Source: Rhodanobacteraceae bacterium | GTDB taxonomy: Bacteria > Pseudomonadota > Gammaproteobacteria > Xanthomonadales > Rhodanobacteraceae | Direction: 5' to 3' | DNA: 64,000 nt | NCBI GenBank assembly: GCA_030123585.1 | Contig: CP126120.1 | Coordinates: 2,667,001-2,731,000, forward strand | Shown here: positions 51,942 to 61,999 of the stretch, piece after piece | How positions within the stretch are numbered: the first letter of the stretch is position 1 | How the letters are laid out: every line of letters begins with the position of its first letter | Notes under the pieces: model-generated | Databases searched by the model: none | Told to the model about the DNA's origin: nothing | The model's input: the letters and a program-made list of their open reading frames with translations, nothing else | Made by a program: the position numbers and the translations under genes

Positions 51942-52769
51942 ATGGTGATTGATGCGCACGTCCACTTCTGGCAGATCGGCCGCCACGATTGCGCGTGGCC
52001 GACGCCGGAGTTGCCAGGGATTCATCGCGACTTCCTGCCCGAGGACTGGCAGCGCGAGGCTCAAGCCGCAGGCGTCGACGCAGCGATCGCGGTGCAGTCG
52101 CAGCCGAGCGAGCGCGACACCGACTGGTTGCTGGAACTGGCCCGCGATGACGCGCGCATCGCGGGCGTGGTCGGCTGGACGGACCTGGCCGCGCGCGATG
52201 CGCCGGTGCGCATTGCCGCACTGGCGTCGCATCCAAAACTGCGTGGCCTGCGACCGATGCTGCAGGACTTGCCCGATGATGATTGGATTCTGCAACCCGC
52301 GTTGACGCCCGCGATCGAAGCAATGATCGCGTACGGTTTGTGCTTCGATGCGCTGGCGAAGCCGCGCCATCTGCCGCCCCTGCAGCGTTTCGCGGAACGT
52401 CATCCGGATTTGCCAATCGTGATCGATCATGCCGCCAAGCCGGACATCGCGCACGGCGTTCTTGATCCGTGGCGCGAGCAGATCGCCGCGCTTGCCGGAC
52501 TTCCCAACGTGGCCTGCAAGCTGTCCGGCTTGCTGACCGAGGCGGGTGACGACTGGCACGCGCGCGATCTCGCACCCTGGATCGATCATCTGTTCGCGAC
52601 GTTCGGCCCGCACCGTCTGCTGTGGGGCAGTGACTGGCCAGTGGTCAAGCTCGCGGTCGATTATTCGCGCTGGTTCGACCTGGCCGGCGAACTCGCGCAT
52701 CTGCGAGGTGACGAGCGTGCGGCGCTGTTCGGCGGCAATGCCGCCCGTTTTTACGGCATCGAAAGTTGA
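51942..52769 (+). CDS. Amidohydrolase-family L-fuconolactonase (COG3618)
   Basis: Cytoplasmic lactonase of 275 residues, expected to open L-fucono-lactone to L-fuconate. VIDAHVHFWQIG has the HxH metal pair. IVIDHAAKPDIAHG has the central His, and LLWGSDWPVVKL the Asp. It belongs to the amidohydrolase group known from other fuconate pathways. ATG 51942 starts directly before the first strand. The 151-bp gap upstream has a small GCCCC...GGGGC hairpin. It supplies the one pathway step missing from the operon at 38659-42623. Confidence 0.85.
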   Translation: MVIDAHVHFWQIGRHDCAWPTPELPGIHRDFLPEDWQREAQAAGVDAAIAVQSQPSERDTDWLLELARDDARIAGVVGWTDLAARDAPVRIAALASHPKLRGLRPMLQDLPDDDWILQPALTPAIEAMIAYGLCFDALAKPRHLPPLQRFAERHPDLPIVIDHAAKPDIAHGVLDPWREQIAALAGLPNVACKLSGLLTEAGDDWHARDLAPWIDHLFATFGPHRLLWGSDWPVVKLAVDYSRWFDLAGELAHLRGDERAALFGGNAARFYGIES

Positions 52770-52780
52770 GGGGGCGCTGC

Positions 52781-54985
52781 ATGCAAAACGTGTTCACGAA
52801 GGTTTTGTACGTTGTCGCCTTTTCATTGGCGTACGCGGCAGCAGCGCATGCGCAGTTCGATGTCGTGCCCGAGCCGCAACATATCGTGGCCGGGCAGGGC
52901 GCGTTCGAATTGCACCACGGCACGCGCATCGTGGCGCCGGCCGATGCGCGCGGGGAGTGGATCGCGAACTTCCTGGGCGAAGCGATAAGCGCGCAAACGG
53001 GCGTCGAGCTGAAGGTCATCGCGGCGCCTGCGCGTACTCGCGGCCGCATCACCCTGCGGATCGACCCGTCCATCCACGGCGACGAAGCGTATCGGTTGGA
53101 GGTGACGTCCGATGCCGTCACGATTTCTGCCGCGAGTGATCGTGGCCTGTTCTGGGGCGTGCAAACCTTGCGGCAGTTGTTGCCGTTGCAGCACGAGGTG
53201 CCGCCGGCGATTCCGGCCGTGAGCATCGAGGACGCGCCGCGTTATCCGTGGCGCAGCGTGATGCTGGATACCGCTCGGCATTTTTATCCGATCGATTTCA
53301 TCAAGCAGCAGATCGACTTGATGTCGTACTACAAGTTCAACGTGTTCCATTGGCACCTCACCGACGACCAGGGCTGGCGCATCCAGATCAAGCGTTACCC
53401 GAAGTTGACGGGCGTGGGCGCGTGGCGCACCGAGGCCGACGGCAGCCGCTACGGCGGCTTCTACACGCAGGGCCAGATCCGCGACGTGGTGGCGTACGCG
53501 CGCCAGCGCAACGTGATGGTGGTGCCGGAGATCGAGATGCCGGGCCACACCAGCGCGGCGATCGCGGCTTATCCCGAACTGTCGTGCAGCGGCAAACCGA
53601 TCACGGTGCCGGCGACGTGGGGCGTGTTCCGCGACGTGGACTGCGTCGGCAACGATGCGACCTTCGCGTTCCTGCAGAACGTGCTGGACGAGGTGATCGC
53701 CTTGTTCCCGTCGCCGTACGTGCACATCGGCGGCGACGAAGTGACGGAAGGCGTGTGGGCCGACTGCAAATCGTGCGCGGAACTCGCCACGGCAAACGGA
53801 TTCGAGGACGACGAACAAGACCTGCACAGTTATTTCGTGCGCCGCATCCAGAAATATCTTGCAGGCAAGGGCAGGACCTTGGTCGGCTGGGACGAGATCA
53901 TGGAAGGTGGCATGGATCCGGCGGCGGTCGTGGAAGTCTGGCGTGGCCCGGACGAAGCAAAGAAGGCATTGGCCAACGGCAATCGCATCATCGTCGCCAG
54001 TCCGTTCTACCTCGACACGCCGATCGATCGCATGACGCTGCAGGATTTGTATCGCACCGATCCCTTCGACAATCCGCTGTTCGCTAACTATCCCGGCAAG
54101 GTGCTGGGTGGCGACGCGCCGCTGTGGAGTGAACGCGCCACGCCGCTGAACGGCGCCGCGCGGTTGTATCCGCGCTTGTTGGCCATCGCGGAGCACATGT
54201 GGAACCCGGGCGCGAACGATTGGCACGACTTCCTGTTGCGTGCCCGCGCGCAGGAAGCCTGGCTGGCGTCGCAGCACGTCGCCTACGGTCCCGAGGACAA
54301 GGATATCGTCGACTATCACCTGGGCTTCAATCCCACCTACAAGCGCTGGCGCATCCGCGCCGCGCGCGGTTTCGACGACATGCAACTGCACTACACCACC
54401 GATGGCAGCCAGCCGACGGCGTCGTCGTCCGCGTTCGAAGACGTGCTGGACTTGTACGCACCTGCGACGATCACGGTCGCGCCGTTTCGCGGCGAGGTGC
54501 AGTACCAGGCCAGCGAGACGTTCCAGATCGTGCCGAACCTTGCGCTGGGCGATCCCGTGACCTTCGCCACGCGGCCCGACGGGCGCTATCCGGCCAGCCT
54601 CACCGACGGCATCCTCGGCAGCACTTATCAAGACGGTGCCTGGGCCGGCTGGCAGGGCGCCGACATGGATGCGACGATCGATCTTGGCCAGCCGACTGCG
54701 TTGCACGCGATCGATGCACGCTTCCTGCAGGACGTGCAGGCGTGGATCCTGCTCCCGCGCAGCGTGAGCTTCGAAGTATCGAACGACGGCAAGGTCTGGA
54801 CGACGTTGCAGACGATTCCGCTGGCGATCGATCCGAACGACATGCGCCCGTCGATACGTGACGTTGCGTGCAACGTGCAGGCGCCCATCACGGCACGCTA
54901 CCTTCGCGTAGTGGCGACGCGCTACGGCCAGCCGATCAACGGCATCGACACGTGGATCTTCTCCGACGAGATCATCGTGAAATGA
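52781..54985 (+). CDS. GH20 beta-N-acetylhexosaminidase with C-terminal beta-sandwich
   Basis: Exported exo-beta-hexosaminidase of 734 residues. Signal peptide about 1-24 (VLYVVAFSLAYAAAAHAQ). The GH20b domain spans about 25-150. The barrel has MLDTARHFYPIDFIK, FHWHLTDDQGWRIQIK, VPEIEMPGHTSAA and HIGGDEVTEGVW with the catalytic pair Asp319-Glu320. Two appended parts follow: a chitobiase-type segment (LHYTTDGSQPT, about 530-590) and a discoidin-like carbohydrate-binding domain to the C-terminus (WQGADMDATIDLGQ, TARYLRVVATRYG). It overlaps the GH2 start by four bases. Confidence 0.93.
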   Translation: MQNVFTKVLYVVAFSLAYAAAAHAQFDVVPEPQHIVAGQGAFELHHGTRIVAPADARGEWIANFLGEAISAQTGVELKVIAAPARTRGRITLRIDPSIHGDEAYRLEVTSDAVTISAASDRGLFWGVQTLRQLLPLQHEVPPAIPAVSIEDAPRYPWRSVMLDTARHFYPIDFIKQQIDLMSYYKFNVFHWHLTDDQGWRIQIKRYPKLTGVGAWRTEADGSRYGGFYTQGQIRDVVAYARQRNVMVVPEIEMPGHTSAAIAAYPELSCSGKPITVPATWGVFRDVDCVGNDATFAFLQNVLDEVIALFPSPYVHIGGDEVTEGVWADCKSCAELATANGFEDDEQDLHSYFVRRIQKYLAGKGRTLVGWDEIMEGGMDPAAVVEVWRGPDEAKKALANGNRIIVASPFYLDTPIDRMTLQDLYRTDPFDNPLFANYPGKVLGGDAPLWSERATPLNGAARLYPRLLAIAEHMWNPGANDWHDFLLRARAQEAWLASQHVAYGPEDKDIVDYHLGFNPTYKRWRIRAARGFDDMQLHYTTDGSQPTASSSAFEDVLDLYAPATITVAPFRGEVQYQASETFQIVPNLALGDPVTFATRPDGRYPASLTDGILGSTYQDGAWAGWQGADMDATIDLGQPTALHAIDARFLQDVQAWILLPRSVSFEVSNDGKVWTTLQTIPLAIDPNDMRPSIRDVACNVQAPITARYLRVVATRYGQPINGIDTWIFSDEIIVK

Positions 54986-57807
54986 GTGTTCGGGAAAACC
55001 CGACCAATCCCCGAAGTCGTCGTTCCCGCGAATGCGGGAATCCAGCGCCTCTCTTGCTACGCGTTGATAGGCATAGGCACTGGGTCCCGGATATCGCTTC
55101 GCGATTCCGGAATGACGAGCAAAATCAGAAGCCTCTTTGCGTTATAGACCGCGTTCACCCGTCGCCGCGGACGCTTCTGCACCGCCTATTCGTTGTATTC
55201 GCGTTGCTCGTGGTCCTGCTGCCACACGCTGCCTGCGCGTTGACGACGCAATCGCTGGATGCCGGCTGGCAGTTCCGGATTGCGCCGGGCGACGTGCATG
55301 CGAAGGATCATCCGCGCACGGCGCAATGGCTTCCTGCGACGGTGCCGGGTTCGGTGCAGACCGACCTGATGGCGATGAAACTGCTGCCCGATCCCTACTG
55401 GCGCGACAACGAGGCGCAGGTCCAGTGGGTCGGGTTGTCGAATTGGCAATACCGCACGCAGTTCAAGGTCGATGCCGCGACGCTCGAACGCGCCCACGTC
55501 GACCTGGTGTTCGATGGCCTTGATACCTTCGCGGACGTTTTTCTGAATGGCCACAAGATCCTTTCCGCGGACAACATGTTCCGCCGCTGGCGCGTACCGG
55601 TGAATGCGTTGCTGCACGCGGGCACGAACACGCTGGAAGTGAAGCTGTATTCGCCGATCGAACGTGTGCAGCCGTGGCTGCTGAAACAGCCGTACGCGTT
55701 GCCGGGCGAGTTCGATTCCGCGTTCGGCGACGAGCCGAAAGGCAGGCAGACCGCCAACTACGTGCGCAAGGCGGCGTATCAATATGGTTGGGATTGGGGT
55801 CCGCGCGTCGTCACCGAAGGCATCTGGCAGGACGTCGAGCTGGAAAGCTGGGACAGCTTGCGGTTGGCGGATTTCCATGTCGCGCAGTCGCAGGTGACCG
55901 CCGATGTCGCGAAACTGCGGGCGCAACTCGATATCAAGGCGGATGCGCCCGAATCGGCGCATGTCGCGCTTCGCTGGCGTGCGCCGGATGGCAACACGCA
56001 ATCGCTACAACGTGATGTCGAATTGAAGCCCGGCGACAACGCCATAGCGATTCCGTTTGACATCGCACACCCGCAACGCTGGTGGCCGGTCGGCTACGGG
56101 AAACCGAACCTGTACAGCTTCCACGTCGACGTGACGGTGGGCAACAAGTTGCTGACGAGCGCTGATCGCGAAACGGGTCTGCGCAGCATCGAGCTACGCC
56201 GCCACAAGGATCAATGGGGCAAGGGTTTCGAATTCGTCGTCAACGGCGTGCCGATTTTCGCCAAGGGCGCCAATTTCATTCCGCCCGACATTTTCCCCAC
56301 ACGCGTCACGCCCGCGCGGCTCCGGCAACTGCTGGAATCCGCGCGCGACGCCAACATGAACATGCTGCGCGTGTGGGGCGGCGGCTACTACCTGCCGGAC
56401 GATTTCTACGCGATGGCCGACAAGCTGGGCCTGATGGTGTGGCAGGACTTCATGTTCGGCGGTGCGATCCCGCCATCCGACCAGGCGTTCCGCGAGAACG
56501 TGCGTATCGAAGCCGGGCAACAAGTCGAGCGCCTGCGCGATCATCCCGGCATCGTGTTGTGGTGTGGCAACAACGAAGTCGAGACGGGCTGGGAATCCTG
56601 GGATGATCGCAAGGCGTTCAAGAAAACCATTACCGCGGCACAGCGCAAGCGCATCGAGCAGGGCATGCGCGAGTTGTTCGACCACACGCTGCGCGATGTC
56701 GTCACGAAGTACGAACCAGACGTGCCGTACTGGCCCAGCACCCCGGGCACCGATTACGACGGCCCGGTCAACGTCACCGACGATGGCGACTACCACTACT
56801 GGAACGTGTGGTCGGGCGACGCGCTGCCGGTCACCGCCTATCTCGAGGTGACCCCGCGCTTCATGTCGGAGTACGGCCTGCAGTCGATGCCGGTGATGCA
56901 AACCATCGACGCCTTCACCGCGCCGTCGGATCGTTCGATCGATTCGCAGGTGATGCGTGCGCACCAGAAGTACGATGCCGGCAATGGCAACCAGCGCTTG
57001 CTGAAATATGTCGAGCGTGAATTCGGCAAGCCGAGTGACCTTGCTGCGTTTGCGTACTTGAGCCAGGTGATGCAGGCCGAAGGCATCCAGTTGGCGGCGG
57101 AACACCTGCGCGCGGCGCGGCCCGAGAGCATGGGCTCGCTGTATTGGCAGCTCGACGACACGTGGCCGGGCATCACCTGGTCAAGCATCGATTGGTACAG
57201 CCGCTGGAAGGCGCTGCAATTCCACGCGCGGCGTTTCTATGCGCCGTTGCTGATCGCCGCGTTGCGCGATCACGGGAGCACGACGGTTTCGCTGGTTTCC
57301 GATCGCACCGCGCCGGTCGTCGTGCAGTGGCGCATGCGCGTGATGGATTTTTCCGGGAAGGTGGTCGGGCAGAAGCAGGCGGACCTCACGCTGGCGCCGC
57401 TGTCGGCGCTGCGTGTCGGCAACTTCAGCGACGCGCAGTTGTTGCACGGTGCCGATCCGCGCAAGACGTTCGCGGTGTTCGAGTTGCTGGCGGGCGATCG
57501 CGTGGTCTCGCGCAACCTGGTGTTCTTCGATGCGGCGAAGAATCTCGTGTTGCCGTTGCCGCACATCCGCGCGCAGCTTGAAAAAACGGACGACGGCTAC
57601 ACGCTGACACTCGAAAGCGACCAGCTGGCGCGCGAAGTCTGGATAGCGTTCGGCGACCTCGACGCGAGCGTCTCGGACAACGCGTTCGACATCCTGCCCG
57701 GTCAGCGCGTGACCGTGACGGTGCGCAGCAAGGCCGGTCTCGATACCTTGCGCAAGGCGCTCAAGATCGAAGACGTGGCCGATGCGATGCGGGGCCGCGC
57801 GCAATGA
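54982..57807 (+). CDS. GH2 beta-mannosidase with repeat-derived N-terminal extension
   Basis: Exported beta-mannosidase of 941 residues that removes the core Man-beta-1,4-GlcNAc mannose. WLPATVPGSVQTDLM, WVGLSNWQYRTQFK, FDGLDTFADVFLNG and AAYQYGWDWGPRVV are family motifs. The acid/base is Glu532 in LWCGNNEVE; the nucleophile is Glu630 in FMSEYGLQSMP. The start must be 54982: no ATG, GTG or TTG lies between the repeat and the leader core. Residues about 12-47 therefore translate a family A repeat, and the signal peptide core (LFVVFALLVVLLPHAACA) begins only near residue 69. This 65-residue n-region is abnormal and may reduce or alter export. The ATG overlaps the GH20 stop as ATGA. Confidence 0.9.
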   Translation: MSVRENPTNPRSRRSRECGNPAPLLLRVDRHRHWVPDIASRFRNDEQNQKPLCVIDRVHPSPRTLLHRLFVVFALLVVLLPHAACALTTQSLDAGWQFRIAPGDVHAKDHPRTAQWLPATVPGSVQTDLMAMKLLPDPYWRDNEAQVQWVGLSNWQYRTQFKVDAATLERAHVDLVFDGLDTFADVFLNGHKILSADNMFRRWRVPVNALLHAGTNTLEVKLYSPIERVQPWLLKQPYALPGEFDSAFGDEPKGRQTANYVRKAAYQYGWDWGPRVVTEGIWQDVELESWDSLRLADFHVAQSQVTADVAKLRAQLDIKADAPESAHVALRWRAPDGNTQSLQRDVELKPGDNAIAIPFDIAHPQRWWPVGYGKPNLYSFHVDVTVGNKLLTSADRETGLRSIELRRHKDQWGKGFEFVVNGVPIFAKGANFIPPDIFPTRVTPARLRQLLESARDANMNMLRVWGGGYYLPDDFYAMADKLGLMVWQDFMFGGAIPPSDQAFRENVRIEAGQQVERLRDHPGIVLWCGNNEVETGWESWDDRKAFKKTITAAQRKRIEQGMRELFDHTLRDVVTKYEPDVPYWPSTPGTDYDGPVNVTDDGDYHYWNVWSGDALPVTAYLEVTPRFMSEYGLQSMPVMQTIDAFTAPSDRSIDSQVMRAHQKYDAGNGNQRLLKYVEREFGKPSDLAAFAYLSQVMQAEGIQLAAEHLRAARPESMGSLYWQLDDTWPGITWSSIDWYSRWKALQFHARRFYAPLLIAALRDHGSTTVSLVSDRTAPVVVQWRMRVMDFSGKVVGQKQADLTLAPLSALRVGNFSDAQLLHGADPRKTFAVFELLAGDRVVSRNLVFFDAAKNLVLPLPHIRAQLEKTDDGYTLTLESDQLAREVWIAFGDLDASVSDNAFDILPGQRVTVTVRSKAGLDTLRKALKIEDVADAMRGRAQ
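55016..55120. repeat. Family A repeat inside the beta-mannosidase leader
   Basis: GTCGTCGTTCCCGCGAATGC and CGATTCCGGAATGACGAGC form the ends, with GCGAATGCGGGAATCC and TTCGCGATTCC hairpins inside. The length of 105 bp equals 35 codons. It is read in the same frame as the soeA copy, giving RSRECGNP...FRNDEQ. Confidence 0.9.
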
Positions 57808-60401
57808 AAGCGGTACTCTCTGCGTGCTTGTCGATCGGGCTGATCGTGCCTTCATTGTCCGTGCACGCGGCGCCCGACGACGCGGCAGTGCGTGCGCAAA
57901 CGCTGGTCGCAAAGCTGACGCTCAAGGAAAAAGTCTCGCAGTTGCGGGCCGATGCGCCCGCGATCCCGCGCCTCGGCGTGCCGGCGTACACGTGGTGGAA
58001 CGAAGGTCTGCACGGGCTCGCGCGCGGCGGCTACGCCACGGTCTTCCCGCAGGCGATCGCTTTGGCGGCGACCTGGGACCCCGCGTTGCTGCAACAGGTT
58101 GGGACGGTCGTGTCCACCGAAGCGCGTGTGCGGTTCAACGCGGTCGGAAGGAACAACGCGCATGGGCGCTACCAGGGGCTCACGATCTGGTCGCCCAACA
58201 TCAACATCGATCGCGATCCGCGCTGGGGCCGCGGCCAGGAAACCTATGGCGAGGATCCTTACCTGACCGGCCGGCTTGCGGTGGCGTTCGTGCGCGGCAT
58301 CCAGGGCGACGATCCGGCGCATCCGCGCGCGATCGCCACGCCCAAGCATTTCGCGGTGCACAGCGGTCCAGAATTCGGCCGCCACGGTTTCGACGTCGAC
58401 GTGTCGCCGCACGATCTGGAGGCCACGTACCTGCCGGCGTTCCGCGCGGCGGTGACCGAGGGCCATGCGGGATCGGTGATGTGCGCTTACAACGCGCTGC
58501 ATGGCACGCCGGTGTGCGCGGACAAAGACTTGCTCGCCACGACCCTGCGCGACGATTGGGGCTTCAAGGGTTACGTCGTGTCCGATTGCGACGCGATCGA
58601 CGACATGACCCAGTTCCACCATTACAGACCCGACGATGCGCAATCGTCGGCCGCAGCGATCACGGCGGGAACGGACCTCGATTGCGGCGACGCCTACGCG
58701 TCATTGGGCGATGCGGTGCGCAAGGGTTACGTGAAGGAATCCGTTCTGGACACTGCGCTGGTGCGCTTGTTCGCGGCGCGCTACCGGCTCGGCATCATGG
58801 GTGACGATGACGACGGCACGTATGCACACATCGGCCTCGACCAGATCGACAGCACCGTGCACCGCAAGCTCGCGCTGCAAGCGGCGCTGGAATCCTTGGT
58901 GTTGCTGAAGAACGCGCATGCCACGCTGCCGTTGCGTGCCGGTACGCGCATCGCGGTCATCGGTCCTGATGCGAACACCGTGGAAACCCTGGAGGCCAAT
59001 TACCACGGCACCGCACGCGATCCGGTCACACCGCTGGAGGGATTGCGCCAACGCTTCGGTACCGATCACGTCACCTACGCGCAGGGTTCACCCGTGGCGG
59101 CGGGCGTACCGGTTCCGATCCCGGAAACTGCGCTGCGCACCGATGGCCGGCCAGGTCTGAAGGGCGAGTATTTCGATCACGCCGATTTCAGCGACGCGCC
59201 GCGCATGACGCGCATCGATCGCACGGTCGATTTCGATTGGGACCACGTCGCGCCGGGCAACACGCTCGATTCGAACCATTACGCGGTGCGCTGGACTGGC
59301 GATCTGATTCCACCCGGAGCCGGCGACTACACGCTGGTCGTGCACGTCGATCGCTGTTTCGATTGCCGCGGGCACGATCCGGTGCGCCTGTATGTCGATG
59401 GAAAACAAGTCATCGACAATCCCGGCAACGGCAAGCCCATGCAGGCGACCCTGCATTTCGCGGACACCTCGCCGCACGCGATCAAGCTGGAAATGGTGCA
59501 CAGCGGACAGGACCAGGGCATCCGCCTGCAGTGGCTGGCGCCGGCCGCTGCGCAACTGGCGAAAGCCGCGGACGCGGTGAAGCAGGCCGACGTGGTGGTC
59601 GCGTTCGTCGGCTTGTCGCCCGACGTGGAAGGCGAGGAATCGCCGTTGGACGTGGCAGGCTTCGATCACGGCGATCGCACCGACATCGCGCTGCCGGCGG
59701 TGCAACGCACGCTGCTCGAACGCGCGGCCGCCAGCGGCAAGCCACTGGTCGTGGTGCTGATGTCGGGCAGCGCGGTGGCGATCGATTGGGCACAGCGGCA
59801 CGCCGACGCGATCGTCGACGCGTGGTATCCCGGTGAATCCGGCGGTACCGCGATCGCGCAGGTGCTGGCCGGTGATTACGACCCGGCCGGCCGCCTGCCG
59901 GTGACGTTCTATCGCGCGACGCGCGATCTGCCGCCGTATGTCAGCTACGACATGCAGGACCGCACCTATCGTTACTTCAAGGGCACGCCGCTATATCCGT
60001 TTGGATATGGCTTGAGCTACACGACATTTACGTACGCCGATCCCAAGTTGTCCACCACGCAACTGAAAGCGGGTGTGACGTTGAAGCTGAGCTCGGAGGT
60101 GCGTAACACGGGCACGCGCGCCGGTGACGAAGTGGTCGAGGTCTATCTGGATGCGCCGGATGTCCCGATGGCGCCGCGGCACGCACTGGTCGGATTCGAA
60201 CGCGTGCATCTGGGTCCGGGCGAAAGCCGCCGCGTGGAATTCGAATTGCCGCCGCGGGCATTGAGCACGGTCGACGCCGCGGGCCATCGCGCCGTGGTCG
60301 CGGGGCGCTATCGTGTTTTCATCGGCGGCGGACAACCCGGCTACGCTGTGGGCGAAATTGCCGCGTTCACGATCACCGGTCGTGATGCGTTGGCGCGCTA
60401 A
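57804..60401 (+). CDS. GH3 beta-glycosidase with PA14 domain, candidate beta-xylosidase
   Basis: Exported enzyme of 865 residues. Signal peptide about 1-22 ([18 protein letters not shown]). The GH3 barrel has [41 protein letters not shown], here in parts [13 protein letters not shown] and [11 protein letters not shown], and [10 protein letters not shown]. The nucleophile is Asp261 in [13 protein letters not shown]14 domain is inserted in the second GH3 domain (about 455-595, [12 protein letters not shown] to LQWLAPAA). A C-terminal Fn3-like domain closes the protein. The DPRWGRG/SDCDAI type is common among beta-xylosidases, which would suit the core xylose of plant N-glycans. Overlaps GH2 as ATGA. 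Confidence 0.88.
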   Translation: MKAVLSACLSIGLIVPSLSVHAAPDDAAVRAQTLVAKLTLKEKVSQLRADAPAIPRLGVPAYTWWNEGLHGLARGGYATVFPQAIALAATWDPALLQQVGTVVSTEARVRFNAVGRNNAHGRYQGLTIWSPNINIDRDPRWGRGQETYGEDPYLTGRLAVAFVRGIQGDDPAHPRAIATPKHFAVHSGPEFGRHGFDVDVSPHDLEATYLPAFRAAVTEGHAGSVMCAYNALHGTPVCADKDLLATTLRDDWGFKGYVVSDCDAIDDMTQFHHYRPDDAQSSAAAITAGTDLDCGDAYASLGDAVRKGYVKESVLDTALVRLFAARYRLGIMGDDDDGTYAHIGLDQIDSTVHRKLALQAALESLVLLKNAHATLPLRAGTRIAVIGPDANTVETLEANYHGTARDPVTPLEGLRQRFGTDHVTYAQGSPVAAGVPVPIPETALRTDGRPGLKGEYFDHADFSDAPRMTRIDRTVDFDWDHVAPGNTLDSNHYAVRWTGDLIPPGAGDYTLVVHVDRCFDCRGHDPVRLYVDGKQVIDNPGNGKPMQATLHFADTSPHAIKLEMVHSGQDQGIRLQWLAPAAAQLAKAADAVKQADVVVAFVGLSPDVEGEESPLDVAGFDHGDRTDIALPAVQRTLLERAAASGKPLVVVLMSGSAVAIDWAQRHADAIVDAWYPGESGGTAIAQVLAGDYDPAGRLPVTFYRATRDLPPYVSYDMQDRTYRYFKGTPLYPFGYGLSYTTFTYADPKLSTTQLKAGVTLKLSSEVRNTGTRAGDEVVEVYLDAPDVPMAPRHALVGFERVHLGPGESRRVEFELPPRALSTVDAAGHRAVVAGRYRVFIGGGQPGYAVGEIAAFTITGRDALAR

Positions 60402-60417
60402 GCACTCGGACAGAACC

Positions 60418-61866
60418 ATGAGCGACCGCCGCAATTTCATGAAGCTGATCGGAGTCGCCGCGGCCTATGGGACGCTTGGGGTTGCCGTGCCGGGCATCAC
60501 CGCGCCGAAAACATCGAAGCGCTTCGCGAGCAGGCGCCCGCCGCTTTCCCAACGCAAGTTCACCAGTCATGCGGTGGAAAACGAGCTTGCGCGGGTCAAG
60601 GCGCAAATCGGTGACCCGAAACTAGCGTGGTTGTTCGAGAACTGCTATCCGAACACGCTCGACACCACCGTCCACACCGGCACGCTCGGCGGCAAGCCGG
60701 ACACCTTCATCGTCACCGGTGACATCGACGCGATGTGGCTGCGCGATTCCTCGGCGCAGGTGTGGCCGTACCTGCCGCTCGCCGCGCGTGACGAAGCACT
60801 GCGACGCCTGTACCGTGGGTTGATCCATCGGCACGCGCGCTGCATCGCGATCGACCCCTACGCCAACGCCTTCATGGCCGATCCACGCGCCAGGACGAAC
60901 TTGCCGTGGGCGCAGCACGACGACACCGACATGAAACCCGGCGTCGCCGAACGCAAATGGGAGGTCGATTCGCTGTGCTGGACGATTCGCCTGGCGCACG
61001 GTTACTGGCAGGCGACGGGCGATCGCGCTCCGTTCGACGACGACTGGCGCGCGGCAATGCGGCTGGTGCTGGAAACGTTCCGCACACAGCAACGCAAGCA
61101 GGGCCCGGGGCCGTACCATTTCCAGCGTGACGCCGCGGCGCCCACCGACACGCTGGCGCTGGGCGGTTACGGCTGGCCGGCGAAGCCCCTCGGTTTGATC
61201 TTCTCGATGTTCCGGCCTTCCGACGACGCCTGCAAATACCCGTTGTTCGTGCCGGGCAACGCGTTCGCGGTGGTGTCGTTGCGGCAACTCGTGGCGATGA
61301 CGCGCGCCCTGTTCGCCGACGAAGCCTTCGCGCGCAATTGCGAGGCACTTGCCGATGAAGTGCAAACCGCGCTCGAAGAACATGCGTTGATGCGCGATGC
61401 ACAAGGCAACGCTTTCTGGGCTTACGAAGTGGATGGTTACGGCAACCAGTTGTTCATGGATGATGCGAACGTGCCGAGCCTTTCAAGCCTTCCGTATCTC
61501 GGCTTCTGCCAACGCGACGACGCGCGCTATCGCCGCACGCGTGCGCTGGCGTGGAGCGATCGCAATCCATATTTCTTTTCCGGCAAGGTCGCCGACGGCA
61601 TCGGTGGTCCGCACGAGGGCCTGCGCATGATCTGGCCGATGTCGATCATGATCCGCGCGCTGACCAGTGATGATGCGGGCGAGATCCGCGCGTGCCTGCA
61701 TTGGCTCAAGACCACCGACGCCGGCACCGGCTTCATGCACGAGGCGTTCGACCAGGACGATCCTTCGCATTTCACGCGCGCGTGGTTTGCCTGGGCCAAT
61801 TCGCTGTTCGGTGAGTTGATCGTGGATGTGGCGAAGCACAAACCGGCGCTGCTGCAAGGAACGTAG
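60418..61866 (+). CDS. GH125 exo-alpha-1,6-mannosidase, twin-arginine exported
   Basis: Predicted periplasmic exo-alpha-1,6-mannosidase of 482 residues for N-glycan mannose. The N-terminus [20 protein letters not shown] fits a Tat leader. The (alpha/alpha)6 barrel has [39 protein letters not shown], shown in parts [12 protein letters not shown] and [10 protein letters not shown], and [32 protein letters not shown] and the F-H-E-A-F-D segment complete the family pattern. ATG 60418 is 17 bases after the GH3 stop. The TAG stop lies inside the family C repeat that follows. Confidence 0.92.
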   Translation: MSDRRNFMKLIGVAAAYGTLGVAVPGITAPKTSKRFASRRPPLSQRKFTSHAVENELARVKAQIGDPKLAWLFENCYPNTLDTTVHTGTLGGKPDTFIVTGDIDAMWLRDSSAQVWPYLPLAARDEALRRLYRGLIHRHARCIAIDPYANAFMADPRARTNLPWAQHDDTDMKPGVAERKWEVDSLCWTIRLAHGYWQATGDRAPFDDDWRAAMRLVLETFRTQQRKQGPGPYHFQRDAAAPTDTLALGGYGWPAKPLGLIFSMFRPSDDACKYPLFVPGNAFAVVSLRQLVAMTRALFADEAFARNCEALADEVQTALEEHALMRDAQGNAFWAYEVDGYGNQLFMDDANVPSLSSLPYLGFCQRDDARYRRTRALAWSDRNPYFFSGKVADGIGGPHEGLRMIWPMSIMIRALTSDDAGEIRACLHWLKTTDAGTGFMHEAFDQDDPSHFTRAWFAWANSLFGELIVDVAKHKPALLQGT

Positions 61867-61961
61867 GTTGGGCTGACGCCGGCTTCGTCGGCGGAAGCCC
61901 AACATTGGCGCGGGGAACGTTGGGCTTCCCCCGGATCAAGTCCGGGGTCAGCCCAACCTAC
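61863..61961. repeat. Family C element providing the GH125 stop codon
   Basis: GTAGGTTGGGCTGAC and GTCAGCCCAACCTAC form the inverted ends; TCGGCGGAAGCCCAAC and GTTGGGCTTCCCCC are inner arms. The TAG at 61864-61866 is part of the left end and stops the GH125 frame. The element covers most of the 133-bp gap before the GH92 gene. Confidence 0.9.
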
Positions 61962-61999
61962 GGGTTTACAAATTCATTGCTGATTCGAGGAACACGACC

